NCBI GenBank assembly: GCA_039621445.1
Contig: CP154954.1
Coordinates: 14,364,387 to 14,428,386, forward strand
DNA length: 64,000 bases
Source: Euglena gracilis
Lineage: Eukaryota > Euglenida > Euglenophyceae > Euglenales
Direction: 5' to 3'
Positions within the stretch are counted from its first letter, which is position 1. Each line of letters begins with the position of its first letter. Below, in pieces: positions 12,250 through 35,299 of the stretch. The position numbers and the translations under genes were made by a program. Under the pieces are notes generated by a model. The model saw nothing but the letters and a program-made list of their open reading frames with translations. It ran no database searches and had not been told where the DNA came from.

Positions 12250-14580
12250 CATTGATATCTGATCGCACACATTGCAACTGAGCAGTTACAGCGAAAAATG
12301 GCCTAATTAGGCCTAAAATGGGCTAAAAATGGCCCAAAATGGAAACAAAATGCGGTGTGAATGTTTTATGACCCGTTGTATATTTTTGTTGTGAGTGGAG
12401 CTTGAAACACTTTGAATGACTTTTTGACCTCCTGCAAATGTGAAATGGATTCCATCATCTTGAATGGTTTATATGGCAAATGATTGTCTCTTCTGATATG
12501 TGGTGGGATCCATGCTCATGGCTTCAGCAAGCTTCTCCTGCAAGGACTTAAAATCGAGGCACCTGGAACACTCCTTTAAATTTTATTGAAAAGGTAAGCA
12601 ATTGAATTGAAAAAATATTCGATTTTCCCACACCTTCAGTTCTATTTTAGCACGTTTACTTTGCACATTTGAGCAATTGTCCCACGATGAATGTGTGTGT
12701 ATATATGTATATATTATATTGTATTATATATATATTATATATAATATATTTAATTCTATAATTAATAATATAATATATATATATATATTATATAATAATA
12801 TTTTCAATTTTTAAAGTTTTTTGAGCTGGAAAAGTAGAAGGTTTGCAATCAGCGCTATTGTATTTCCTCAGAACAGGGTTTTGCATCCATACCAGACAAC
12901 ATTTTGTCCAACATCTTTTTTTCACAGGATTTGTTTATGTCCAATAGTTTTCATCAAATGCACAGGAGTTCACTGAACCATGATGTTTTTTTCTCTTGGT
13001 CCATTGCTTGATTTTGGCCCATCCAACTAGAGGAAGTTGTGAGGTTCGTGTGCTCCGCTACATTCTTATACCTGCGGCATCTAGGTTTTTCGGCCAGTGG
13101 CACACTCCTCTTAAAAGCATGAATGCATACATGCATGCATTTGAAAAATTTTGCGGGAAAACACCTATGAAATGACTGGGCACTACTGGGCGCACTGTTC
13201 ATGAGTGGGGCGACTGGCTTTGCTGACACTCATGGGTGGGGTTCCGTGCATACATTCATTCAGTGACTGGGGGGGAACTTTTTCCCGGGCCTAAAAAAAA
13301 TGACCAACCAATGACCCCCCCCCCAGGATGGTTAACCACCCACCTGCCCACTCAAAATCCGGCCAAAATCGACGGGGCCTCTGGAACCACCCGGGGGGGG
13401 TGCGCCATGGGTCAGAATTTCGCAGCATTTTTTTTGCTTCTTCAGCAACCCACCCACCCACTCTCGGAATCCCCCTGGAGGAGTGGTCGCATAGGTGTTA
13501 AGGTAAGGTTCCATGACTGGGCGTGATTTCGGCCACATCTAGCCACGTTTGGCCCCATTTATCCTTTCTTCTCCCTTTTTGTCCGCTTCTGGCCATCTTT
13601 GGCCGTTTGTATTTATGCCTGTTTTGGAGTATTTTTGTCATTTTTTACCCACCGTTGACCTTGACCATTTTTGGCCTGTTTTGACCTTTTCTGAAACTGG
13701 GATTTCTGTGTGTGGACTGGTTGTGAGTGAGCGTGACTGGGCATGACTGAGTGCGACTGCGTCTGGGATTCTGGATGACCATAGGTGCTTGGTGGGGAAT
13801 AATTCCTTAAAAATTTCTTTTAACTCGCGTTCACACACGTTTCGATGTGTTCTGGTATAAATCCTGAAACTAAAATGTGGAACCATCCCACAGGCCACAA
13901 AATGGGGTATGTCGAAGACAAAACGCAGCACACATCATGTCTGCCAAATAATTGCAAAAAAGTCTGCAGTTGCCGCTCAAAGGCGAGTTGAATATAGTGA
14001 AGGTTGCTCCGTGCTCTCAGATGGTGCTTGTATATTTTTTTCACATTCTAATTATACCTGTATCTCAAAGATTGCGATGTTTGCGAGCACTGGGGGTTCC
14101 CCAACTGGAAAAAAGTGCTGGCTTGAACAAAGTGTTGGCTAAAGAAAGGTGGGGTCCACCGGTTGGCAGTTGGACCCGGTTGGTAAAACAAGCAACCAAA
14201 GTTCAAATACATTGGGCTTGTTGGGACTTTTCGGTGAATCTTTTGAGTATATATTTGAATATATGCGCTGTGGGTGTTGGACGGAATGCTGCCCCGGCGT
14301 GACGACGGGGCTGACGTGCCTTTCCCAGGGCCGGGTTCTGGATGAATTCACTGGCTGGAGATGCGTATGGGCATGTCGGCAAGTGCTCACACCACCCTCT
14401 GCCAGTCATGGCTACGCCCATGTGCTTTCAGAACACACACTATCACGCGCTCAGCAAACTTACCAAACATAGCACATCAACACGGACACCCCCACTTTTC
14501 TGATTTCATGCTGAATGTATGTTTCTCTGAGTGCTCTTCTTTGTTAGTACAGCGCCTCTCTCCTTCTCCCGCCCTGCCCC
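12250..14580. other. No supported gene; AT-rich tract at 12698-12800
   Basis: Non-coding sequence. The 12698-12800 stretch is built from TATATA and TAATAT. A short frame near 14330-14470 is open on the plus strand but has no coding bias or domain. A degenerate TTGGCC satellite occupies about 13530-13690. Confidence 0.45.
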
Positions 14581-14581
14581 C

Positions 14582-14692
14582 ACCTGGTGAAGTCCGTGGT
14601 CACGGGGACCATCGTCCCCCACGCTGTGCCGCACCCTCATCCAGACCCTGCAGCGCCTGTACAGCGAGTCGATGGATGTGACCGCCCTGCAG
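14582..14692 (+). CDS. GC-rich exon, probable upstream exon of gene A
   Basis: High third-position GC and an amphipathic helix pattern (TLCRTLIQTLQRLYSESMD) ending at CTGCAG followed by GTGTCA, a plausible donor. Upstream, LVKSVVTGTIVP is coded in a different frame; joining the two needs one base less in the C-run at 14616-14620. The helix pairs suggest an alpha-helical repeat protein. No family was recognised and linkage to the exons from 15290 on is inferred from strand and composition only. Confidence 0.45.
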
Positions 14693-14864
14693 GTGTCATG
14701 GGCGGCCACCGAGTCTGATGGCGCCAGAAGGCCTAAAAAGGCTTTTTGACCTCTTTCTCGCCCCCCAAAATGTTTTTGAGTTCTGCAAAAATGTTTTTAA
14801 TTTGATGGCATCAATTTTGTTTTGCCCAAGGAGCCTCTAGAGCCTTAGACTTGAGTACAGCTAA

Positions 14865-15180
14865 CCTACTCCCTCTCGGGAAACTGTCACCTATGGGAAA
14901 CTGTCACCTAAGCCTGTACTCGTTGACCTGTCTCCATAGGGACCTGTCCCCGACCTCTGCACTCGCTGACCTTCAACCCCACAAATTGGACCTCATTTTC
15001 TCGAATTTTGACCACAATTTCGCCCTTTTTGTATTTCTAGGTCAGTGGGGGGTTGAAAATTCATCTTTTCCCCTCTGACCCAGACCTGCCCGGGAAACTC
15101 ACCTAAGCCCTGTCCTCGCTGACCTGTCATTATAGGGACCTCGCCTCTGTACTCGCTGACTTGTCAGGCCCCAGTTTCCC
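14865..15180. repeat. Degraded GGGAAACTGTC-family sequence
   Basis: Repeats of GGGAAACTGTCACCTA and of TGACCTGTC with ACTCGCTGACC recur through this stretch and again near 19890-19960. They resemble the ends and interior of the complete elements at 27708 and 54769 and are probably eroded copies. Confidence 0.4.
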
Positions 15181-15289
15181 GGGGGGGGGGGTGGGGGGGC
15201 TTTTTGCCCACCAAGACCATTTGGGGCTTGGAGTCAAAAGAATTTTTTTTTCTAGTGTCCAGACAGGCTCCTTCCCCCCCCCCCCCCAG

Positions 15290-16092
15290 CCTTACTGGCC
15301 CCCCATCCTCCGACACCATCGTCAAGGCCCTGGTGCCGTTGCTGTGCCGCATCGCAGAGGCCGGGTACGGGGAGGTGGTGGGCAGGGCATCGCTCAGGTG
15401 TGAGCGGAAGGTCCCGCCAGCCCCATTTTTGCCCGGCTCCACTTCGTGGGTGACAGCTTATCAGTACAACATGTCAATGTTATATATAGTGTTATATATA
15501 TATATATATATATATATAGATATATAATATATATAAATATCTATATATGTCAAAATAAATTAATGAACCATGAAATGTGGTATCATCGTGCATTCGTGCA
15601 GTTCCCAGCTGGATAAGTGGGCTGCTGGCAAACAAACAAAAAAGCCAACCAGCTCAAAAAAAAAAACAATTTCAGAACGAAGGGTTAGTGAGACGTGTCA
15701 CCGGTTGACGAACCCACCACGCCGAGCCAGGAACTGTCTTGTCCAGCCGTAGCCGAGTGGCCAAAAGCGGTTCTACCTCCCCCCCCCCCCCCGAGAACCT
15801 GTCCGGGTCCCTCCCCAGAAACCGTCAGGGTCCCCACTACCGGCCAACCTGTCAGGTGACAGTTTCCCGGGGCGGGGGGGGGGTAGGTATGAACCCTCAT
15901 GCTGGTCATGGCTCCAAAAAAAGAATTGAGAGTCAAATGGGGTGGTGGGGACCCCCCTCACCCTTACCAAGCAAAGAACCCGCTGCACCTCACCAACTGA
16001 GCGGCGCCGTGGGGGTTGGCCCAGAGCCTGGCCGGCTACCACGCCCTCGCCAACGCCCTCCTCCAGGCGGCCCAGGAGGAGGACGAGGAGGA
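15290..16092 (+). CDS. Two exons of a helical protein, probable 5' part of gene A
   Basis: Exon 15290-15397 follows a long C-run and CAG and codes a helix-rich segment (KALVPLLCRIAEAGYGEVV). It ends in phase 2 before GTGTGA. Exon 16027-16092 can start after CCCAGAG with the matching one-base overhang and continues LAGYHALANALLQAAQEEDE, ending before GTACCG. An in-frame TGA at 15998-16000 rules out an earlier start. The paired hydrophobic helices recall HEAT/ARM-type repeats, but this is only a resemblance. The intron holds a TA microsatellite and a GGGAAACTGTC-family element. Confidence 0.5.
15480..15548. repeat. (TA)n microsatellite
   Basis: Nearly pure TA dinucleotides with GATATA variants, inside an intron of the probable gene A. 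Confidence 0.9.
15773..15888. mobile_element. GGGAAACTGTC-family inverted-repeat element, short copy
   Basis: A C-run followed by GAGAACCTGTCCGGGTCC, then CTACCGGCCAACCTGTCAGG and GTGACAGTTTCCCGGGGCGG before TAGGTA. It shares interior and right end with the elements at 21063, 27708 and 54769. No coding capacity. Confidence 0.65.
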
Positions 16093-16126
16093 GTACCGGA
16101 CGCTGGCAGACAGGCCGGGGGCATGC

Positions 16127-16329
16127 CGCATGACTGGCACCCCCCAACGCATGACTGGCACCCCCCAACGCATGACTGGCACCCCCCCCCCCTGGCACCC
16201 CCAACGACATGGCTGGCCCCCCACCCAACCCCCCCGCTGACTGGCATGACCCCCCCAAACGCATGCCTGGCACCCCCCCCCCCCCCCCCCCCCCAACGCA
16301 ATGGCCGGGCACCCCCCCCCCCCCCCCCC

Positions 16330-16361
<32 letters not shown>

Positions 16362-16400
16362 CCCCACCCCCCAACGCGCACCCCCCCCAACGCACCCCCC
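16127..16400. repeat. Tandem GCATGACTGGCACCCCCCAAC repeat running into poly-C
   Basis: Three copies of a roughly 20 bp unit with core CGCATGACTGGCACCCCCC lie at 16127-16190, followed by decayed units and C-runs up to about 16365. Proline- or glycine-rich open frames over this stretch on both strands are artefacts. Confidence 0.85.
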
Positions 16401-16954
16401 AAATCGCGAAAAATGTGGCTGTGTGGGTTTGGTCCCCCAACGCACGCCATCACAACATTTTCACCCTCCCATCACAGAACAGCTCCTGTGTGCACCCCCC
16501 CCCCCATCATGAAACCCCAGTCTTGAAGGCTTCACCGCCCACTATGCTCGAGTGGGCAAACTACCCCTCCGATAAGGTCAGGCTTAAAGCCAGCAACACC
16601 TGCCCAACCAACATCCTCATCGACACCCAACCTTCCACGCAGAGAAACGAAGGCACATCTGCCACATCTTGCCTCCCCCTCCACTTGTCTAAGCACCCCC
16701 CCCCCCCCGGCCACTTACCCATCTTTTAAAAGATCATCTTCTCAGGGAAGCTTATTTCGGGTGAGAAATATTGCGCTTCGCGCCGAAAAAGAAAAATAAA
16801 CCCCTTATTTCGGAGGCTACAGTTGAACTGACAGGCGTTTGGATGCAACAACCAACAATATCCCACCAAATCAAGTTGTTGCAGGCAAACTTTTTACCCC
16901 TTGTCCAAGCACCCCCATCGGTTCTTGCCCATTTTTTTTTCCAGTTATTAGACA

Positions 16955-16999
16955 AAGGTGTGTGTGCGTGCGCGTGCGTCTGTGCCACTGTGCACGCCC

Positions 17000-17072
<73 letters not shown>

Positions 17073-17126
17073 TGTGCGCGCGCGCGCGTTCACATGTGTG
17101 GGTATGTGGGTGTGTGGGTGTGTGCA

Positions 17127-17159
<33 letters not shown>

Positions 17160-17215
17160 GTACATGTGTGTGTGTGCGTGTGTGTGAGTTTGTGTGTCTT
17201 TGTGTGGTGTTTGAA
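16955..17215. repeat. (GT)n microsatellite
   Basis: Long GT array with GC-rich interruptions (GCGCGCGCG near 17078). Alternating Cys-Val or Thr-His frames here are not genes. Confidence 0.9.
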
Positions 17216-17364
17216 TCCCACTGCCTGCCGGCAGTGCAGGAGGCGTGGGTCTTGTTCATGGATTCCCGGCAGCAGGGAGCACTGGTGGACACCCGAGCAG
17301 GGCGGTGGAGCGTTTTTTTTCCCTCTTCCGCCGCAGGAAGATGGCATGACGTTATGCCACAATG

Positions 17365-17470
17365 CCAGGGAGTCGTTTAAGCCGAAGGGGACCCATTTCT
17401 TGGGTTTCTTGGGGGGGGGTGGGTTCCAGCCCGCCAGCCAGCCAGCCAGCTTTTTTCCGGCCAACAGCTT
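17365..17470. repeat. Dispersed TTTAAGCCGAAGGG / CCAGCCAGCCAGC repeat
   Basis: The order TTTAAGCC, GGGGACCC, GGTTCCAGCC, CCAGCCAGCCAGC, TTTTTTCC is shared with degraded copies near 3925-4010, 37130-37210, 47745-47850 and 60470-60550. It is a dispersed family of about 100 bp with no coding content. Confidence 0.5.
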
Positions 17471-17930
17471 TTTAAAGCCTCGAACGTCCCCTGTCCAGCC
17501 GCCCGAGAAACGTATATTTCGCCAGTCAAAATGGGCCAGAATGATCAATAATGGGTCAAAAATGGGCTGCAATGTGATTGACAGTTCAATGTGTCAAACC
17601 TCTGCTCTGACACACGTTGGTAGTAGTTCAGGTCCACAAGCACTGCTTGAGCAACGTCCTGGTAATCTTTGAGCATTCACATAATGGCGCTGCAGCACAC
17701 GTCCGGGGCTATAAATGTGGTGGCGCATCACAAGGGGAAACGTGCTGCAAAAAAGCATGTACAACTGCAAAGCAAGCCTTCACCTACCACACAGCAGGGT
17801 GTTTTTTTTTACAATTGGAGAAAAAGAGGCCAACTGTCCGCTCACTTTTCAAATTGAAGCCAGTGTTTCTGATTTGAAAAGGGCGAATGTCACACAAGAC
17901 GCAAAAAAAACATCCAAATTTTTTTCATTT

Positions 17931-18062
17931 GGGCCCTGAACTTTTTGCGAATGGGCCCTGAGCTTTTTGCGAATGGGCCATGAGCTTTTTATCGCCAGGC
18001 CCTAACTCCTTTCGCTGGGATCTGCACTTTTTTGCCAGGCCCTGAACTTTTTTCTTCGGGCC
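17931..18062. repeat. Tandem repeat of about 24 bp (GGGCCCTGAACTTTTTGCGAAT)
   Basis: About five diverged copies of a unit containing GCCCTGARCTTTTTGC are arranged head to tail. The region 17580-18300 around it shows no gene. Confidence 0.75.
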
Positions 18063-19413
18063 GTCCAACAGAATAAATACTGTAAAACATCAAAGGATCA
18101 CGATGCCGAAAATGTGGAAGAATGGCATGGCAAACTGTGCGCGTTGCTGTTTGCTTGCGGCTGGGGCCCCCTAGTTACCGCCAATCCCCACCCATCCCCT
18201 CCTCTTTGGCCCTTGGTACACGCCCCTGCTTGAAGCCATCAGGTGGGGGGGGGGAGGGATTGGGGGGATGAGTGGCCGTCGGCTGCCGCCCTGGACCCAG
18301 GCCCTCCTCACGTCAGGGCCGGCCGCCGGGCTCAGGGGCGATGCCCGCGGCTCTCTTCTCGCTTCTTTTCGGTCGGGAAAGGCTAGCATTTTGCTGCCAA
18401 TCATCTTTGACTGTTGCTGAGGCCCCGGGGCCAGGGTATTGGAGCTTTCATTTTTCAACCGAAGAATTTGATCCTCGAACATTTTGACCCTCACCACCCT
18501 TGGGGTGCCCCCCCCCCCACCTGTGAACCTGCCAGCTGGGCCATTTTTTTGCCTTTTTTTCTGCAATAATGGCCAAATTTGTGTTCTTCCCGGGTTTTTT
18601 GATTTTGTCAGAAATTTGGTGCCCCCCCCTTTGTCTTAGCACCCGCCACCCTTGGCTAAGCAACCCCCCCCTCCGGTTCTTACCCATCAAGGTCATCTTT
18701 TTAGGGAGGCTGATTTTGTGTGTGTGTTTAAACAGAAATTTCTCGTAAATTTCGAAATTTTAGAAACTGAAGCCTGATTTGCCAGATATTATCGATTTTT
18801 GCATACAAATGCCTCACTGGACCTCCAAAATAAGGGGAATTTTTCCTTTTCGGCATGAAGCGCCGTATTTTTTTATCAAGTTGATTTTTCCGATTCTTAC
18901 CTATAGTTTTGGCAAATCAAGCACCACCCGCCTGGTTCTTACCCATCTTTTATGGCGCTTAGTCAAGAGGGGGAGGTAAGAATAAAAGTACACCAATTTA
19001 ATGAGGTTTTTTCCCCAAAAAATTGAAAAAAGTTGCATTTTATTGGGTGGTCAGGCCAATTCCTGTGCTTCCTTGCCCTGTCCTGCCTGTTATGTTTTGC
19101 CTCTGGGTCTGCACCCACCAACCTGGAGCCTGGTCCTAAGCCAACAAGGGTAAAGGCATTAGTTGCCACCAGCAGTAGGGATCATGGCCATCCCATCTTC
19201 CCATGTCCCAACTGCAATGCACAATCACTTCTTTCCAGCGAGGATACACCTTGGGGAAGAGAATTATTGGATGAAATTGGGGGCTAGAAAACCTGAACCG
19301 GAAATTCCACAACGCATGCCCTGTGCTCGTTCATCGGGCTCCAAGGTTGCAGTTGCCTGGTTCTCCCCCTCGGACCCCCCAGGGCACGCCTCCTGTGTGC
19401 GATGTACACGCAG

Positions 19414-19563
19414 TTCTCCAGCACCGGCATCTATGCGGGCCCCTCCCATGCCATTGCTTGGTGTGCTTCCCACGTCCCAAAGGGGTTGGTGGACGGGAAT
19501 GACTATTTCGAGCAAGGGACGGGCAAGGCCCAGTGTGATTTCCCTTTTCTCCCAAAACACAGG
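19414..19563 (+). CDS. Probable exon, unrecognised
   Basis: After CGCAG a frame of 50 codons stays open to AGG|GTGGTG, with a soluble-protein look (GIYAGPSHAIAWCASHVPKG and VDGNDYFEQGTGKAQCDF). Base choice at third positions is mixed but biased to C and G. It lies between exons of the probable gene A on the same strand, yet its phase does not fit the neighbouring exons, so it may belong to another gene. A hydrophobic leader-like stretch (QFLCFLALSCLLCFASGSAP, about 19060-19115) lies upstream and ends near a possible donor GTAAAG. Confidence 0.4.
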
Positions 19564-20289
19564 GTGGTGCTCTTGGACGAAATGTCTGTGTTTTATGTCT
19601 GCACACATCCTTCTCCCCCATTTTTAAGCCACCCCCCCTGTTCCCTGATTTATTCTCTCCCATTGAAAAAATGTTGACTGCTCTCTAAGGCTGAGTTTCT
19701 ATCCTCGAGTCTTGGAAAGTGACCCTCTGCAAAGCTGAACGGGAACCCCGAAAACCCAATGGGTGGTGGGTGGTGGGTTCCACAGGCCCAAAAATTTTAG
19801 GTGCTTGGCACTGTAATTCTTTTTGTGCAGGGGAGGGAGAGTTGTACCCCTCCGTCCCTCCAGGGGGAACGGGGGTCCACCCTCCCCCACTTACCACCCT
19901 GGGAAATTGTCCTCCCTGGGAAACTGTCCTCTACCCCCCCATACCCGCTGACCTGTCTCCAAAGGAAATTTTGACATTTTTGTTTTTTTTGTTTAAAAAA
20001 GGTAATTTTCAGGGTTAAAAAATTCTGATCATTTTTTTCAATCTTCCAGTGACAAATGTTGTCCTCCCCCACCACCCTTCTCGTTTTCAAGGCGTGCCCA
20101 TCTTTTCGATAAAAGCTCTTGCGGTTTCTTCGGTGCAGGAGTTCTTCCTTTCATAGAGTGGAGGGGTCGACCTCCTCCCCCAGACCTCGTGGGTGGCCCC
20201 ACCCTAGGCCTTCCCTTACAGCCTGGGGGGGTGGGTGACAGGGTGGGTTGCAGCGATGGGGTGCCCCCGACCCCAACCTGACACTGCAG

Positions 20290-20391
20290 CCGCCGCGGAC
20301 GATGCGGGCGGCGCGCCAGCCAGCCGACGCCAGTGCGCTCGCCAGCACCGGCCCTCTACTCCCCGGCCAGCGTGGCGCTGCAGGGGAGGGT
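20290..20391 (+). CDS. GC-rich exon, probable part of gene A
   Basis: After ACACTGCAG, the first part is best coded in one frame (PPRTMRAARQPADASALAST) and the rest in the next (ALYSPASVALQGRV), a +1 change near 20346-20351; alternatively CTCGCCAG at 20345 is a second acceptor. A donor GTGCAG follows. The third-position GC contrast marks it as coding; the product is not recognised. Confidence 0.4.
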
Positions 20392-20945
20392 GTGCAGCGT
20401 GCTGGGGAGGCAGGCTGACTTTTGAGGGAAGGCCGACCCCTCCCTGGGGATTAGGTTTTGAGGCGAATTGTGCTGTAGCACCTCCCACGTGACGGTGAAG
20501 GTGGCCCGACAGTGGCCGTTTTCAAGAGAAAATTGGGTCGGCCATTGCCACGACCCAAAGGTGGCCCAACCTCTTGGGGGTGTGCTTTTTCAATGGGCAG
20601 GCTTCGACTTTGCAACCACAGTAGACCCATCCCGGACCCACCCCTGTCCCTGGGGGTGTCGTCCCTGTGACCCCCCACAAACCCCCCCTCCCCGTGAGTT
20701 GAAGGAACACCCATGTCTAAACGAAGTTTAAGGCACTCGTGTATTGTGGTGTGGGCGTATACAGGATCACACCATGAGCTGCTGTCTGTACCCCTGTTTA
20801 TGCCCCGCCTGAAGAGTTTCCTGACCTCACTTCTGCCTGGTGCCTTTTGTGCGGGGTCGCCCCCCCCCCCCCATCCCCGCGGTGTCCCCTTGCTGCCCGG
20901 CCCCGCCTCCCCGCCGAGGCCTGGGCCCTCCGTGCCGCTCACCAG

Positions 20946-21022
20946 CCACGCCCTGGCGAGGCACCACGCCAGCCTCAGCCTCGGCCAGGCCACCCCACGC
21001 GGGCAGCCGCCGCGTGGAGTCG
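20946..21022 (+). CDS. GC-rich exon, probable part of gene A
   Basis: Begins after CTCACCAG (HALARHHASLSLGQAT) and ends at TCG|GTGTGC. The 3' half (AGSRRVES) is in a frame one base away, consistent with an extra C in CCACCCCACG near 20991-20997. In that frame it ends in phase 0, as the next exon (21625) requires. Confidence 0.4.
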
Positions 21023-21062
21023 GTGTGCGACGCACTGATGCATGAATTGTGCGCTCATCATA

Positions 21063-21158
21063 CCTACCCCCCCCCCTGGGAAACTGTCATGCCCGAGAAC
21101 CTGTCAGGGTCCCCGGCCAACCTGTCAGGTGACAGTTTTTTTTTCCCGGGGGGGGGTA
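21063..21158. mobile_element. GGGAAACTGTC-family element, minimal copy
   Basis: TACCTACC plus a C-run, TGGGAAACTGTCATGCCCGA, one GGTCCCCGGCCAACCTGTCAGG unit, then GACAGTTT...CCC, a G-run and GTAG. It lies within the intron between exons 20946 and 21625. It is the shortest complete-looking copy of the family. Confidence 0.65.
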
Positions 21159-21540
21159 GTTCTTGTTCCTGCGGGGAAACTGTGTCTGGGCACGACTGGA
21201 TGACCTCGGCTTTATCCGATTGACGGCGCAATCAGTTGGGGCAGTCCGCTGCACCCTTTGGTCGTCAAATAAACCACAGAAAGCAAACACAAATCGGACA
21301 ACTGCAGTATCAATTCTCTGTTTCCCATATCCAAATATTCCCCCTTGGTCGGCCTGCCCTTGCCCCCTCCCTGAACCCCTTCTTCTGGCTCCGCTCGGAC
21401 CATACCTCCCAGCCAGGCTGCTTTTTGACTCACCCCCCTCCTCTTTCACGGGTCCTTTTGGTGGGTTTCATCCGGGGGAGAGGGCGTAGTTGCAGCCTGA
21501 AACAAACGTGCTTGGACACGGCGTCGTTGGGGGGGGGGGG

Positions 21541-21624
21541 GCTTAAAATAACTGCCCAACAGCCGCCTGCGGCTCAACGGCCGTCATTTGGGGGGGGGGG
21601 GGGCTTAAAATAACTGCCCAACAG

Positions 21625-21632
<8 letters not shown>
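21541..21632. repeat. 62 bp tandem duplication over an intron end
   Basis: GCTTAAAATAACTGCCCAAC followed by AGCCGCCTG occurs at 21541 and again at 21603, each preceded by a G-run. The second copy supplies the acceptor used for the exon at 21625; the first is a duplicated potential acceptor. Confidence 0.75.
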
Positions 21633-34038
<12,406 letters not shown>

Positions 34039-34517
34039 GCAGGACTCTTATCGAAGAGGGAACACAAAAACTTTTTTTTCAATGAACATATTTTTTTTGT
34101 TTTTAAGCGTTCTTTTTTGTGTTTCTGTTTCGCAACATTTGTGCTGCTTTTTTTGTGGGGGGTTCTTTTTTTCTTTGTGCATGTCCTCTGCCTGTTTTTG
34201 TCACTAACCGACTTTGTAGGGTTTGCAGATATTTTTTTGAGTGTTTTGCAGGGGTTTGCCGTCCTCCTTCGCAGCGGCCATTGGACAGGTTCCCTCGAGG
34301 CTCGGGGTCCGAGCTCCACACGAGGAGGTTCAAGTCTCAAGTCTCCTGGAGGACGTTTGGGGAGAAGACCTTGCGAGTCTCCTCTTGCGATGCTTACTCC
34401 ACACCGTCCAACCCACATGCTTTTCCATGTCCGCCACCTCCCATACAATATATATGAGACCAGTATTTGATGCCTCAATGCTTTCATAATGAACCTATAC
34501 CCTCCCATACCATTTAC

Positions 34518-34620
34518 CCCCCCCCCAAGTAAACTCTCATGCCTGTGAACCTGTCTGGGTTGGCCAACCTTTTATTCTCAAAAGTTGGCCGGGTCCCCGG
34601 TGCCCCGAACCAGTCGGATG
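34518..34620. repeat. Eroded GGGAAACTGTC-family copy
   Basis: C-run, AAGTAAACTCTCATGCCTGT, GAACCTGTCTGGGTTGGCCA and GTTGGCCGGGTCCCCGGTGC match the 5' half and a core unit of 27708-27979 with many changes; the right end is missing. Confidence 0.45.
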
Positions 34621-34689
34621 CGAGTTCCTCGGGCGGGGGATGGGGTGGTGCTGGGTATGTGTATGGGGGTCTGCCCGCCCACCCACCAG

Positions 34690-34799
34690 CCCCGCCACCA
34701 TCCGGGCCACAGCGGCCGCTCCGGCTCCGCCCAAGCGGCCCACGCCGGCCAAGTCGTTTGCCGTCTCGGCGGCCGTGCGCGGCCCTCGGGTGACGCCTG
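34690..34799 (+). CDS. GC-rich exon of an unassigned gene
   Basis: Follows CCCACCAG and codes an Ala/Pro/Lys-rich segment (ATAAAPAPPKRPTPAKSFAV) with strongly GC-biased third positions, ending at CGG|GTGACG or a little later at AGAG|GTGGTG. It lies 650 bp after the gene A stop on the same strand. It may be an isolated exon of a following gene or evidence that gene A has an alternative 3' end. Confidence 0.4.
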
Positions 34800-35139
34800 C
34801 CGGCCAGGGCAAGGTGGCCAGAGGTGGTGTTTTGGCCTGGGGGGAGGGGGGGGTGGCGTTAAAGGTTGAAGATTTCACTGGAGGGGGAAGCAGGTGGGTG
34901 AAAGGACTGACAAACACAAATTCTGCAAACGTCAACCCACGTGTCGACATTGAGACACAATATCGAAAGCCTCAGTAACAGTTCCGGAAGCTGATTAACG
35001 GTCCCATTGCCAAGCGACGATTGTCAAATAAAATGATATTGCAGGTACACAGATGGCTGGTATTTTTCTTTTCTGCGATTTATCCTGCCACACACATTTT
35101 TTTTATGTGTGGACCCCTGCCGTCGTGTGTGTCCAATAT

Positions 35140-35257
35140 AGATATTATCCGAGTTGAACCTGTCCACCACCCATCTGGAAACTGTACCTCAACCTTCATG
35201 CTCGTTGAATTATTTGGAGTCCAGGATTTCTGCTGCCGGACCTGTAAAGCAGGAGGG
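35140..35257 (+). CDS. Possible cysteine-containing exon
   Basis: Open after AATATAG to GGAGGG|GTATGC, a donor like those of gene C. Coded residues include PSGNCTSTFMLVELF and DFCCRTCKAGG, a cluster of four cysteines that would suit a secreted or extracellular domain. Third positions are unbiased and no family is assigned. Confidence 0.3.
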
Positions 35258-35299
35258 GTATGCACAATTTACAATTTACATACTTTGCATTTATTTTCC

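Noticed and set aside
15739-16729. Long proline- or glycine-rich frames
   Set aside because: They arise from poly-C and a 20 bp tandem repeat and run through recognised intron elements. Only 16027-16092 has coding character.
16752-17292. Cys-Val and His-Thr frames near 17 kb
   Set aside because: Translations of a GT array in all frames.
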